Below, one piece after another: positions 24,427 through 36,627 of a stretch of 47,270 nt of DNA. Numbering within the stretch: the stretch's first letter is position 1; every line of letters starts with the position of its first letter. The notes under the pieces are model-generated. The model had not been told where the DNA came from. It was given only the letters and a program-made list of their open reading frames with translations, and did not search any database. A program made the translations under genes and the position numbers. The DNA comes from Trichinella spiralis (Eukaryota > Nematoda > Enoplea > Trichinellida > Trichinellidae), in the NCBI GenBank assembly GCA_000181795.3, contig CM012954.1, forward strand, positions 6,407,557 to 6,454,826, written 5' to 3'.

Positions 24427-26165
24427 TCATTCGATGAAATCTTCCATATCTACCGCCTTCGTATGAAGCATCTCTTTGGCTAGCTTCGGTTTCACGTGCG
24501 ATATTGGCACCTCTTCCTAAAATTATCTCGAATAATAATTACTAGAATAAAAATAAGCATTGTAAAATTATGTTATACGTACAACAATATTATAGCTGCG
24601 GTGCCAAAGTTGAACCAATCCAGTTTGTGCGGTTTTCGCATTAACAACTACAGCACGTAGTGTTCCAAAGCTTCTGTAAAATTGCCATAATTCTTTTACA
24701 GCTGAAGTAGCTTCATCGTTAGCATCCGACTGAAGTGTCAGTCGACGATGAGCACAATTCAACCTGGATACATAAAATGAATAAAGTAGACGCTGTGCAA
24801 GTTCGCCGACTTCGGCTTGGAGTTCGAAATTTGCCGAAATCACTTCAAACAGTACAATTTTGTAAGGTGCAAGTGCTGCATGCAAATTAATCATCGGCTA
24901 AACAAACAATTGAAAATTTGATTATAACCCAGTGAAAGGAGAGAATAGAACAAAACACTATATTAGAATGGTACTGGATTTAAATTTGACTTTTGATCGT
25001 TGACGTCGACCACGGTCAAACCATTTATTAGCAAAGTGGCCAGTGCTGCTTCGACGTTCATCGAACAACGAATGTAAGCAGTGTCATTCTAAATAATCTG
25101 GAAAATTTAGTGAAACAAAAAAAATTTTTTATGTAATAATTAAAAAAACAATTTTCCCAACCTCTTCCAACCAGCTTACAGTTTCCACTGGAATAGGAGC
25201 ATCTTTGTTTACCAGAGTAGGATCATTTGGCAGATTCAAACAATATCCAATGGTTGTACAACGCTTGTCAACGGACAGTGCAGTTTGGAAATCAGAACTC
25301 CAATTGCTGATCTAAAAATTTTGCAAAAAATCACTCGTGTAAATTGCTGAACAACTTCGCTTATCATCGAATCGAGTAATCAATGTTCGTCAAACAGTAT
25401 AAATTTAACCAGTGCAATTAATTGAACAACAAATATGAAATGGAATAAAATTATCATATTACTTCTTTCCAAAATGCCGAACGACGTCGATTCCATTTAT
25501 CAAAAGCTAATCCAACAGTCTTCGGAGCTGGCAAATGGTACACATGGCAGTGAAGACATGAAGATGTTCTGCAATTCAGCGTACATTGTATTACAGAATT
25601 ATGAGGATAAACTACTTGGACAAATTCCAATTTATCTATTTACCCGAACAATGAGTTGAGCAATGGCTTTGCATCCGGAGATCCGACATTAACTGTTTCA
25701 ACAACAACGCTATATGGCCGTTGGACTGAAAACTGAGACTGCAAAAGTTCACCAGTTCGAAGTACCACTGACATGAAAAAAATATTTTAATTTAAATAAA
25801 AAGAAATTACCAAATTGCAAAATTCATAATGCACATGCAAAACACACACAGAGAGACAATGAGGCAACATCGTACTTTCAAATATTTCATCAGTTGAACT
25901 TTTTATCATCGGTGAAAGAAGATGACAGTCATACGTGTTGCGTGTTTTGATCGAATGACGCCTAAAATTCAAATTATATTTTTAAAAGAAAAATTCCTTT
26001 TCAAAAAATAACAACAGAACACCACCACTGAGCTAGTAGATTTTGACGAAGCAAACTGCCCAGAGGACCCAAGCTACGACCGTTTTTGGAACTTTTAACC
26101 AAAAATCCGCACTCTTCGAAACGTTTCACGTATTCTTTCAACATTTTCACTAGTGATCTTTCCAT
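24427..26165 (-). CDS. POLG2: Mitochondrial DNA polymerase gamma accessory subunit
   Basis: Processivity subunit of the mitochondrial replicase, derived from a class II aminoacyl-tRNA synthetase. Eight exons in transcript order: 26165-26023, 25961-25846, 25767-25644, 25568-25463, 25311-25162, 25088-24975, 24897-24583 and 24516-24427, giving 385 residues. Family landmarks are LGPLGSLLRQNLLAQWW (human GPLG...LRKNLAAEWW), then WNRRRSAFWKE, then a GDLDRG-like CSMNVEAALATLL, then LHAALAPYKIVL (human LHPCLAPIKVAL), which opens the anticodon-binding-like domain. The end TGLVQLWHRSYNIV plus EEVPISHVKPKL matches human [22 protein letters not shown]. Phases agree at all seven junctions; the exon 2 donor (GTGTTT) is the weakest. 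No long mitochondrial leader is seen before the start, which has an in-frame stop nearby upstream only in alternative frames. The gene lies 351 bp downstream of the riboflavin transporter on the same strand. Confidence 0.88.
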
Positions 26166-26516
26166 AATAGCACCTTTACATAATACATGTACAGCATTTT
26201 CAGCAAAGCAAATTAAAATTAAGCAAAATTAAATTTTCAATTAACAGAAAGTAAACTTTATAATATTATAATAATAAATTCTGGCAAAATTACCATGTCG
26301 CATTTTTCGGAAAAGAAAATAGCAAATAATCAAATGGTAATAAAAATGGATTTGTTACATTTTATTTTATCATATCATCAGCATGTTGATAAATATGAAT
26401 TTAAAAAAATCTACACAATTCATTTCATTTCTCCCAATTTTAAATCAATCGAAATAAGATCCCCCGTTTGCGCTTATCAATCAATCAATCAATGTACGTG
26501 CAAAGAGAGAAATATT

Positions 26517-28763
26517 TCACGGAACTGTCGCAGATGAACATACTGGTGCAGTGGAGAAAATGTTGTACACGTTGATCAAAGGGAACATCACCACCGCCCC
26601 GATGAATGATCCCAACTGAGAAAATATACCACACCAAAGCAGACGGGATTCCACTTCTGATTTGCGCAAACGATTTGCAATGATTGTTCTCAAAAATGAG
26701 CAAAGTCCCGTAGCAATTACAAATGAACCAACCTAAAGTAGAAGATAAACTTGGAAATCAAATTTTTAAAAATTTCTGTACAAAACAAACAACTGACAAA
26801 TTACAATCGTCTACCTGCTTCATCATAATATAACAAATAAATGAATAAAAAAAATACTCACACATAGAAACGAACCGACAAATGTTTCTTTCAAAACACC
26901 AAATGGACTCTGAGAGGCTAAATATAAAATATACGAGCAAGCAATGACAACAACACTGGTCAACAAGGCCATGATGCGCAGAGATGTCACCGGTACGACG
27001 AACGACAAATAACTGCATATTGGATTTGCCAAACTGGAAAGCACAATCACCATCTGAAATACAGTCTGACCGTACGGTAAGCTGGCGTAGGATTGGACGG
27101 TCGGCATGACACCATTGATCAGGCAACAGACGATCGTCGTGAAAGCTAGCAAAATCGCGCACTGCGATCTGGACAGATGCGCATCTTGGGACGACAACAG
27201 CGCGGAATCGGTTTCAGCAGCGGACGTTTTCGACGTTTTGTCGTTTGGATTTTGAATTTCAGTTGCATCTGGAAGAATGTGCAACAACAAAAACGCGCAC
27301 AAACCAATGCAAACCCACAGGCAAATAATTAAAAAGAAAACCGTAACACTGAAGCGTGCTTCCACTGGAACAGCCTCGGTTGAGTTGGTTGAACTGTTGA
27401 AAATACAGTTCACATTCCCTGAGCCTTGACTCAACGACAATATACTCGGAATAAGGCCGCTCAAGCCGAGACCGACAAAATACATGTTGGTAAAGCTTTG
27501 ATGAAAATAATACATGTACGGGAGATAGAGAACGTTGCTGGTGCAGTCGACTAAAGCGTGAATGAAAAACAAACTCAAAAGTGCCACACTTCGTGGAACA
27601 CCGGATACAATGCTCGTTTCTTTCCACAAAAATGACAACAACAAAGATGTCAATGCATCGACGGCGATAGACGCGACAATAATTTTCGCCGGTTTCTGAA
27701 TGAACGGAAAATGAGCAAAGTACCTTTTCGCCAAAGAAAACAAAGCGGGACCCAAAATGGCCACTTGAACCAAAAGTGCCAAAAACGACGGCAAAGCCCA
27801 TCCTTCAGGAAGAGTGTTCACCAAAAACGGCAATTCTACCCAAACTGAATTCACAGTTATCCATCCACACGAACCAAACAAAACCACAAGAATGTAAAAT
27901 TTAAGCCAATGCTTAGTACAGGATCGAGAGTGCCTAAAATATAAAGCATAAACAACGAAAAATATTGAATTGAATCAGAAAAACAAATTTAAAGTAAATA
28001 AACATAATAATACAAATAAAATCAATCGATGACTTTAAAATACGGCTTAACAATTAATTCGCACCTACACATCTTGCGTACTGTAGTAGTGTTGCTTCAG
28101 AAATAAAATCAATCCAATTTTGAGAAATTTCAATTCGCTTCTCACAGATGCATATCACTTAATATTCAGATAAATTTAATTATAAATTTTAAGCATATTT
28201 GTGAATTTAAATGACGCTGGTGAAAATATTCCAGGCGTAAATGTGACTAACTAGAAATTCTGAAAAGAATCGTTAAACATTATCAAATGAAAAACTACGT
28301 CACCAAGAAAGAACTATACATGGATGATATGCAAATATAGTATCTGTCATAATGTCAAAGAGAATTTCATTGAAACATTACAACAGAGAGAATATAATTT
28401 GACAGCTTTAAGAAATTTTGCAAAAATCGAATGCTAAATTTGTAGAACTTTGAAAACATTTTCATCACGTGTCGAAACAAATCGAACAACAACAACTGAC
28501 AAATGGTGCAAAAATTACTTGGCAACTTTATTCATTCGTTCGTTTAACTGATTTTATGCTAAATAACCAACTACTACCACTACTTTACTTGAAATTAATT
28601 TACGCTTCCAGCAATTCAACTATCCAAATGCTCATGCATTTTCACCGAATTAACGACAAATAAACTCCAACTAAAATTAGCATCGGCACGAAGTATTTTT
28701 TCACTTAACTGTTGCCTATTAATGGAATGTGGATGCAAAAGAAATGAACACTTACTCCTTCAT
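26517..28763 (-). CDS. SLC52A: Riboflavin transporter, SLC52A family
   Basis: Plasma-membrane carrier for vitamin B2 with about 11 membrane helices. Three exons in transcript order: 28763-28756 (8 bases, coding MK plus two bases of E), 27933-26862 and 26732-26517, giving 431 residues. Family marks are WITVNSVWVELPFLV followed by LPEGWALPS near the N-terminus (human AVNGIWVELPVVV, LPEGWSLPS), SNVLYLPYM, GLGLSGLIPSIL, and in the last exon SRLLWCGIFSQLGSFIGA and MFPLINVYNIF. A hydrophilic loop with predicted N-glycosylation sites (NSSTNST) follows helix 5, and a polar loop (residues about 240-265) divides the two halves. The tiny first exon was chosen because its two leftover bases complete a codon with the long exon and an ATG precedes a perfect GTAAGT. 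It implies an 822 bp intron. Confidence 0.9.
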
Positions 28764-29425
28764 GTTGGAAATGATGCAACACGTGTTTCGACAATTTCCT
28801 AAAATGAATGCAGTGCTGCTGAAAAGGCCATTCTCTTTTTTTTGAAAGTGCAAAATTACACTAGAAACTAGAAATGAATTTGTCATTCACAAATAATGAA
28901 CGCTCAATAAAATGTTAAAAAACAACTGTATTTACAATGCAAATAGAAATAACATTCTCTATAACTATGAAAAAATGATAAAACTGAAAGATAATCAAAA
29001 ATAAAATTATTATTTAAGAAAATCAATACAAACACGTACAGAACTGTCGAATAATTCGAAATCAACCGTACGTGAAAACAAAAGTCTAGAAGATATTTAC
29101 AGATTCACAAATTCGTGTTTTTCACAGGTAATTTATTAACTGCTATCAAATTTATAAATAAATATTAATAAATTCAATGAAATAATTTCCACAAAACCAG
29201 GCAACAATTTTGTAATTTATAACAACAATCAAGTTGTCCTGCTACGAACCAGTTTACTGTAAGTAACAAAACGTCTATCAGTTACCGTTAATGGATTTGT
29301 TGAATTAACTGAGTCTTCTTTGGTTGCATAATTTCAAATTTGTTAGCTGAAAATGTTTAAAAAAATCAATAAATAAAGCATGCAAAACAAGCATACGTTC
29401 ACGTGATGCTTGTTACTAGCACGTG
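28466..29425. promoter_or_regulatory. Cluster of CACGTG E-boxes at the riboflavin transporter 5' end
   Basis: CACGTG occurs at 28466-28471 (in the proposed first intron), 28780-28785 (17 bp before the proposed start codon), 29400-29405 and 29420-29425. The last two are exactly 20 bp apart, about two helical turns. In DNA this AT-rich one such hexamer is expected roughly every ten kilobases. bHLH factors of the MITF/TFEB (HLH-30) or Myc class bind this palindrome. Control of the transporter is inference. Confidence 0.4.
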
Positions 29426-29871
29426 TGAGTTGCGCTTTCACTACAGGAAAATTATCAAAATGTTTTCCGTTGCAAACAAAGCAAGTGAACATCAACGCGA
29501 ACAGGCTGAATAATCGACGAAATGCTACGAGCAGATAGTGCCGGTCGATTGTTTGATTTGATGAATTTAATTGTTTCAAATGTTTACTTTAAGCAACTGA
29601 TTTTTGTCCAGGCTATTTAGGAGATAGATGGATGAAATGGATAAATAGCTGCGGAATGTGTAGTAACTGCGAGGGAAATTGCCCTTCTTTTATGCACGTA
29701 CAATTAAATTGACCAGCAGATTAAGAGTTTTCCACTGGTGCCGCAGAAGGCTAAATGCGAAGAAAACAATAAAAAAAGAAAGCGAAAAAAAAGATGAAGC
29801 AAGAATAAGCAGCATATATATACATATATATGAAGAAAAATCAAACGGAAAAAAACCATCTTTCGAAATTA
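28764..29871. other. Interval between SLC52A start and RABGAP1 3' end
   Basis: Contains the transporter 5' flank (with E-boxes) and the RABGAP1 3' flank. A 78-residue minus-strand frame at 29343-29579 has two hydrophobic patches but no recognisable family, so I do not call it. Around 29813-29831 there is a short ATATAT run. Confidence 0.5.
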
Positions 29872-32800
29872 TTAATCAGCAGCAGCAGCAGCAGCGTTGG
29901 TGAATTCTTTGTCTTTTTTCTGCACAGCCGCAGACGGACTCCAAGCCACCTCTTTGATACTGTTCAACGTTTTGCTGAACCAAGTCGACTTGTGCTGCTC
30001 TTGGCAAGCTGAGCAACGGTTCAACTGGTGCAACAGTTCCTGATTTCGACACTGGCACTGTACCAATTCCAATTTTGTGTGAGCCAATTCAAGCTGCAAT
30101 AAATTCACCTGATCCGTCAGATCGTCGGACGGTGTTAGCTGGGATGAATCGAAATTCTGCCCTGTTCCAATCGCTTCTTCAAACTCTGCTTCAGCTTGCT
30201 GTCGACAAGATTCCAACCTTGGACTGCAATTATCACAATCCGATGTGACATCCTTTAACAATAATCATTGATCAATTTGTAATTTATCAATTAATTAATT
30301 TCAAATTAAATCAATCTCTCACTGAATATTGTCGAGTAACGTCAGTATGAACTTTCTGCAAACGTTCTAACCTCTTACTCAAATCTGAGCAAATCTAAAT
30401 TCAAACAATTGTTAATAAATGATTCGATTGATTAATTGTAACATATATATATATATTCGGACCTGCTTGTAATCGTAGATGATGTTTTGAGCACGACGAT
30501 TCTCTTCTTCCAATCTTGCAAATTCTCGATGGCACATTTCTTGAATCTGAAATTTTTTGAAAAAATTTCCACATTTCCACATTGTTGAATTATAAAATTT
30601 AATTAAACAAATTAATTGCAAACTCACGCGCTTCCTTTCCTCTTGCTGATTACGATTGTCCTCTTGCAAATCTTTGCAAAGACGAGTCATCTTTTCCAAC
30701 TGCACTTGCAACGATTCAATATTCTCTTCAGCCTGAAAAAAAAAGAAAAACAGTCAAATAATAATCAAATAATACTAATATTATTTCCCATGATTTACCG
30801 CATCTAAATTTTTTCTCAAATTCACTTTACTTGTAACCAATTTTGTAGCTAAATCTTCGTTCTCACGTTCCAATCGCATCACGTCAGCCAACAATTTCAT
30901 ATTCTCCTTCTAACAAATAAATATTCACAATCAATTTTATATGCATAATTTCCAATCCCACTGCTAGCTGACTTGATAATGTTCGAGTGGATTTTCCATT
31001 TCCGCTTCTTGACGTTTCAGTTCCAAAAAATCTTCCTCATATTCGGTCACTTTGTCCACACTCACCTTCAAAAATGAAATCAAGCATAAGCAGGATAATT
31101 CCTTTTTTTAGAATAAAAAAATCACCCGCAATTTCACCGCACTCTGCACTAATTCCTTGGCAGTAGCCTCGGTTCGATATTTTCGAGGAAGCGCTACACG
31201 AAAATATTTCAATGCACCTTCAAAGTCCAACGATAGCAGTTCTTTCTTAGAAGCCTCGAAAAAGAAAGAATATTAAAAAAAATACAACAAATTCATCACT
31301 TCAGAGCTACTACAAAGAAACTTACTTTCAGCAAGGCCAGGGCAATGTGAAAAATTGTATTCATACCCTGTAATAAACATTTTAAAAATAGTAAATAAAC
31401 TGAAATCAATTTGCTGAAAATTCTCTACCTCCAACAGAAATAAATCAATTATATGAAATACCATGGACAGGGGAAATTTGGCAGTGAATAAAGTGAGAAA
31501 CCACTGCGAAGCGAACATGTGGGTTTCGATGTGAATTTCTTGAAAATGCTCGCTCAAATCAGGCAAATAGTCCTAAAATTTTGCATAGTAGATTGAAACA
31601 AAACACAGCAAACCTTTTCCGCAACAACGCACTTGCATAAGCCGAGTAAGCTGATAGAAGCGCAGATGGAGCGTCTCAAATCCTTGCTTAAACAAGTCGC
31701 GCAGACGGTAGTGATACATGATGCGCACCAGTACGCAAAACGCCTCCGCTTCGGACATCTGAAATATTTTACACCAAATTGACATTCTCTTCAATTTTGT
31801 TGTTTGAAAAAATTATATAATAACAAATTGCATACATGCAACAGAAGTGAAGCGGCAAGAAATGACAAGCCTTGACAATAGCCGACTTCTTCATCGTAGA
31901 CAGCATAAGCCTAAAAAATTTGAAAATTTTTCATTCGATTGAAACAAAAAAAATGATAAAGCAATTGAATTTCTCACTTTGCTAATTTTGTACAGTGCAT
32001 CTTGTCCCAAGCCACCAACTTGTTTGAAGTAATCATGCGCTGGAAAAGTTCTGTGAATATCTCTCACAATCACTTGTTCATTGGGACATTCCTAGAAAAG
32101 ATATATGTATTTCTTTTTTAAAAAAATTAATAATGAAATATAATCAATTCGATTGACTTTTGTTAACAATTGCGGGTAAGATTCCGACAGTTCAGGCTGT
32201 TGGAAACAGCCGGCAAGCATTTGCCAAACTTCACCACGAAGTGGATCAGGAACCCCGTCGCAGATCAACTGCGTCAACTGATCCGGCCGTTGGTTCAGAT
32301 CTTCTTTCCACAATGTCAAGCATTGATTCCATTCAGCAAGGACAGCCGCACTGTATTCTTGTTTCACTTCACCCGAACCGCTCAACAACGGTTCATCACT
32401 ATCTGTTGCAATTGAATTATAAAATTCAATACTGAAGTTATTAAAATTTACCGGATTCATTTTCGTCGTGTGGAGCGATCAAATTGGACAACATCCCTTT
32501 GGAACAGCGTCGAACCGACGACGGTGAAAGCAGACGTTGCCTCTGTGAATATGATTCGAAACAAATATCTTGCGGATCTAATGCCACTGCTTCATTGCCG
32601 TTCGGACACTGAACACGACAATAACAGATTTATAATTCAGTTTTTTTTAATTATTCAAATTTTGTAAAAATTAAATTTCATCCTCACAACAAATATTTAC
32701 TCTATCACCAAACGCTACATATTCATTGTTGTTATATATAACTGTACTTGAGTTTCATATTACAAAAAAAACGAGAGTATCAGTTTCGATGCAAAATGGT

Positions 32801-34513
32801 GCAACTGAATAAACATATAAATTACTGAATAAAAAATTCCAATTGCATACTTACCAGTCGAACTTTCAAATAATACCTCTCACAAACATCCCGATGTTTC
32901 CAAGACCAAAATCGTTCGTTTTCGTCGAAAATTCTCACACGACAATCGACAACAAAACGCAACGGTTCTGGAATTGTACAGAAAACAATATCCGTGGCAA
33001 CAGTCATATAAACCCTGGTTTCTGAAAAGAATCTAATTAGTCAGTTAATTAATTAATTAATTAATTAATTTTCTTTTCAAAATACCTCGAGGTGTTTCAG
33101 TGTTGAGAACATCAAAATGTGGAGACAAAGGATCCCAAACTGCACTGATTAAATAACCACCATTTTCTTTCGTTCGCATCGATTGCTTGAAAAGTTAATT
33201 AATTAAATTTTATATTTTGAAAAAACAAAAATTATAATTCGGAAATATTTACAACGTCAAGAAGCTGCATATCCACATGCTTGACGTTCCTTCCCGCAGC
33301 CAGCAGCAATCCAAAACACCTGAAACACAGTAATAATTGGACATTAAACTGCAAGCTTGTTTGTTTGTTTGTTGCATCAGCAAATTGGATCACTTCTTCA
33401 CTACTAGACGATAAGGTCCAGAAACTTGGTTTATCAACAAAGAGATGTGCTTTTCACGTCCACGTCGAAGCTTGAAGCAAGTTTTCTCCTGCGGAGATGG
33501 CACCAACTGTCCTTTGTCATCCCTTTCCTGATTTGAATATTAAAAACTGACTTCAATTCAATTTAAAACACCAACAACAACATACCATAATATTTAAATG
33601 ACCTTCCAATTCAAAAGATAATACTCCACTGCAATTGCCGGCAACAAATGTATTCAAATGAGGAGATGCACCGTTGTTCGCGTTGTCAAAAATTCTCGCA
33701 AATTCTCCCATAACACGTTCAATCTAACCTTTGAAAAATAATATCATTACCAGGAAAACAACAACAACAAAATAATAATAGTAATAATAAGCTTACAGTT
33801 GCCCTATCAGGTGCGCACAAAACGTGGCACTGATCCGATGATTCGTCAACAACTGACGTTGGCGAACGAAACGTAAAAGCCAAAAAACAGCGTTTCTGTT
33901 CCGACATTTTGGTGCAAAATAAAATCCGACAAACCGGAAAATCATCAACCAAATTTCCATCATTATCAAAAAACCTAAAACAAACAAATAAAAAAATTTC
34001 TGAAATAAATAACAACTATAAAGTAAACAAATTTACTGAACAGATTGCTGGCAAGTGCTCGGCATGCGTACGGTCACAACCTGTGCTTGTAAGTCATCTT
34101 TGGCGCCAAGTAGTCGCACTATTTCGCGGATCAGAAATTCATTTTTCGGTTCAACTATATTTGAGCATCCATAATAAGTGAGCTGAACAAACAAAATATT
34201 AAATGCACGCAATTATTCTTTCAATACAATTATTATTATTCACTTACAGTTTCTTTGAATTCCTGATGATTTTGTTCATTGAAATTGCCTGATGACACAG
34301 CTAATAATACAATTAAAATATAAATGAAATATAAATGATCATTTCAATTCAAATTAATAAATTGAAAAGCTTTAAATTTTCATGCTTCACAGCTTCTTAC
34401 TAATGTAAAAAAAACTTAAATAAAATATTTTTACATTATAAAATTTACCATACCAACTGAGTCCATTAAAAACAGCCTCGAATACCAGACAATTTAGATC
34501 ATAAAGGCGCAGC
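29872..34513 (-). CDS. RABGAP1: Rab GTPase-activating protein, RABGAP1/RABGAP1L type
   Basis: Switches off Rab GTPases on endosomes and Golgi by dual-finger catalysis. 23 exons in transcript order: 34513-34449, 34300-34248, 34182-34037, 33974-33797, 33723-33586, 33527-33394, 33319-33253, 33185-33086, 33021-32855, 32608-32452, 32402-32158, 32091-31978, 31910-31836, 31758-31633, 31572-31429, 31367-31326, 31254-31126, 31065-30973, 30909-30799, 30732-30628, 30546-30463, 30394-30323 and 30252-29872. Phases agree throughout. Order: PTB domain (LTYYGC), kinesin-like middle domain (KCFGLLLAAGRNVKHVDMQL, then FRFW-like ERFWSW), acidic SDEPLLSGSGEV, TBC domain with arginine finger IVRDIHRTFPAHDYF and glutamine finger VGYCQGLSFLAA, then a long coiled coil ending in TWFSKTLNSIK. 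About 970 residues are seen. The start is not established; a candidate first exon is listed separately. The C-terminus ends in an alanine run. Confidence 0.92.
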
Positions 34514-36073
34514 CTGAAAACATGATTTACTTCAACACACACTGTAATTTCAACATAAATTATATTTTAAAGAATTTATTTATTCATTATTATATTTCAA
34601 AAGTGTACATACATGCAAAATGACTTGCAAATTCTTTTGCAATTTATAAGAATAAAATTCAGATTGAGATTAAGATTAAGTAGAACATAAATCTTCTTAT
34701 CTTAACAAAACAAGAAACATTTTCTAACAATATAAATACGATGGTTTTTATCCAGTCAATCTGTACAGTCATTGTCATTCTTACACATCAATTAATCATT
34801 TGATATCGATATCAGCGTAAATCAATCTATCAATCAATTTAGAAAAATAATTATTTAGCAAAACTGATAGAAAATAATGCTGCAAAACAGCTAGTAAAAT
34901 AAAAAAACAAAAAAAATTTACTTCATAAAATTTAGTTGCCTTGAATTTATGAAACATTTCCTTGTACAAAAGTAATTATGAAAAACTTTTTACTAATCAT
35001 TTAAAATTATAATTATATTTATATATAAAATTTATAAAATTAAAATTATATTTATATATAATTATAATTAAAATCCTGGAATGCAGAACTTATAAATAAA
35101 TAAATTAACAATGAAACACAAAAAACAATGCCCACCAAATTATTAACTAAAATCACTTAATTCGAGAAGCTTAAACGGCGACTTCTACACATATTCAATA
35201 CAGAACAATTTTAAATAAAACTGCAAAGATCATTTTATCAATACAAGTGAATTAAAAACAATTAAATAATTAAAAAATTTTTTACCTACAGTGATTTTTT
35301 TTGGAAGGCACTCAGTTGATCAAAAATCAATGTCAGCATGCCATGAATACCGTGTTAGAAAATGCAGGATCAAATTTAAATTAAAAAAATATCCCTTTTA
35401 CATAATTCAGTCTAGTACTAGTTTAAACTTGAATTATTTTTAATTTCTGAATGTCAGATAATGTTTGCATTTTATAAAAAAAATTTTTTCTCGACATTTA
35501 ATTACGCAATTTCATTTACCTGCATTTACTTTTACCGTATGTCTAATCGACAATGTTGTAGTAGACTTTTTTGTATTTGTAACAATTAACAACATTTTAA
35601 CACAATATACCTTTATATAATTGTCTAATTTTTTATATGTAAGTTACTTTTCAACTGTTATTAAAAGTTTATTTAAATGACATTCACATAAACTCATTAT
35701 TTGAACATTTAATCATTATTTTTTAAAACTAATTTTTTTCATGAAATCTGTTTTCTGTATATTACGTATGTTTGAAAATAAAAAATTTTTTTTCGTATTT
35801 ACCTTGCATATTCATCTGCAGAAATCATTCACCGTTTAATGCAATTTGTAAATGAAGTAAACACACTTGTAATCAAGGAAGTTAATTTGATTTTTCAATT
35901 ACTGTTTTTCCCCTTATTGTTTAATTATTTTTAAAGTTTTTTTGTCGTTGAAATGATGAAGATTGGTTTTTTGATTAGCTGAAAACAGAATCTCTTAGCG
36001 CTTGATATCCTTTTCAAATTTTAGAAATAGATTTTATATAATCAAGCCCTATTCAGTGCCTTCGAGTTGAACA
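34514..36073. other. AT-rich interval before the syntaxin-6-like gene
   Basis: Very AT-rich sequence with runs of TATATAA and AATTATAATTA near 34990-35070. Besides the candidate RABGAP1 exon at 35290-35339, I see no coding signal on either strand, and in particular no exon for the missing N-terminal domain of the syntaxin-6-like gene. Confidence 0.5.
35290..35339 (-). other. Candidate first coding exon of RABGAP1
   Basis: On the minus strand an ATG at 35339 opens MLTLIFDQLSAFQKKS plus two bases before a GTAGGT donor. The two leftover bases fit the phase of the exon beginning at 34513, and the complete protein would be 991 residues. The intron would be 776 bp. A rival exon ends at 37117 with a stronger donor (CAG|GTAAGT) and also joins in phase, but it has an in-frame stop without an ATG, so it fits a 5' untranslated exon better. 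RNA evidence is needed to decide. Confidence 0.3.
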
Positions 36074-36627
36074 ATGACAAGCTCAAAATCATACAAATAT
36101 GTCAAACTTGATACAGAACCGTCTACATCATTTGCTAGCCGTACAATTGAGCAACAAGAGGTTTGCGGTTCTTTTTTCTTTTGGTTATCCAACTGGATGG
36201 ATTTTTTTTGCATACATTCATTTCAGCTAATTATTAAATCACAAGATGAAAATTTAGAAAAGATCGGAGCCAACGTACGCGTTTTGCGTGACATGAGTGC
36301 ACAGATTGGATTCGAAATTGAAGAGCAGTCGATGTAAATTTCCCCTTTTTTTGGTGAGAAGAGAAAATAATCCGTCATTGTATTTGAGAATGCTTGATGA
36401 TTTGAATGCCGACTTGGACAGTACGCAGGCGAAAATGGCCACGGTGATGAACAAAATGGGAAAAGTGATGCACATGTCTGCTGGTAAAGAAGCTTCGATG
36501 CGTTTTCCTGACGATTATGTATTTTTAAATTCGCTTTTCTCACGTTTCAGATAAACTTCAAACGTACATCATTGTTGCCTTGTTGGTGTTGTTGGCCGTT
36601 TTGATAATAATGTTTGCCATTTTGTAA
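36074..36627 (+). CDS. STX6: Syntaxin-6-like Qc-SNARE, short form
   Basis: Membrane-fusion SNARE of the trans-Golgi/endosome system. Four exons: 36074-36160, 36227-36333, 36389-36483 and 36551-36627, giving 121 residues. Residues 30-95 form the SNARE helix. It opens LIIKSQDENLEKIG and the zero-layer glutamine is Q63 in IEEQSIMLDDL (human syntaxin-6 LEEQAVMLEDF). A single C-terminal membrane anchor covers about 102-121. The N-terminal 29 residues (KYVKLDTEPSTSFASRTIEQ) match the linker that normally follows the three-helix N-terminal domain, but that domain is absent. An in-frame stop lies 6 bases before the ATG. Either the protein is naturally short, or a distant upstream exon is spliced in at AAG|CTC just after the ATG. 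The exon 3 acceptor (TTTGAG) is unusual but gives the conserved frame. Confidence 0.85.

Noticed and set aside
25435-25659. 74-residue plus-strand frame
   Set aside because: It is antisense to POLG2 exons 3-4 and intron 4. The minus-strand reading gives the conserved POLG2 segment WNRRRSAFWKE with consistent phases.
26003-26023. Reading POLG2 exon 1 on into CSVVIF, which resembles human TSVVVF
   Set aside because: It reaches a stop at once. The GTGTTC donor after TGG TG gives the right phase and the right length to the next exon, so the resemblance looks accidental.
29343-29579. 78-residue minus-strand frame
   Set aside because: Hydrophobic but without recognisable family or convincing downstream exons.
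33038-33068. (TTAA)n run in a RABGAP1 intron
   Set aside because: Plain simple repeat without adjoining structure.
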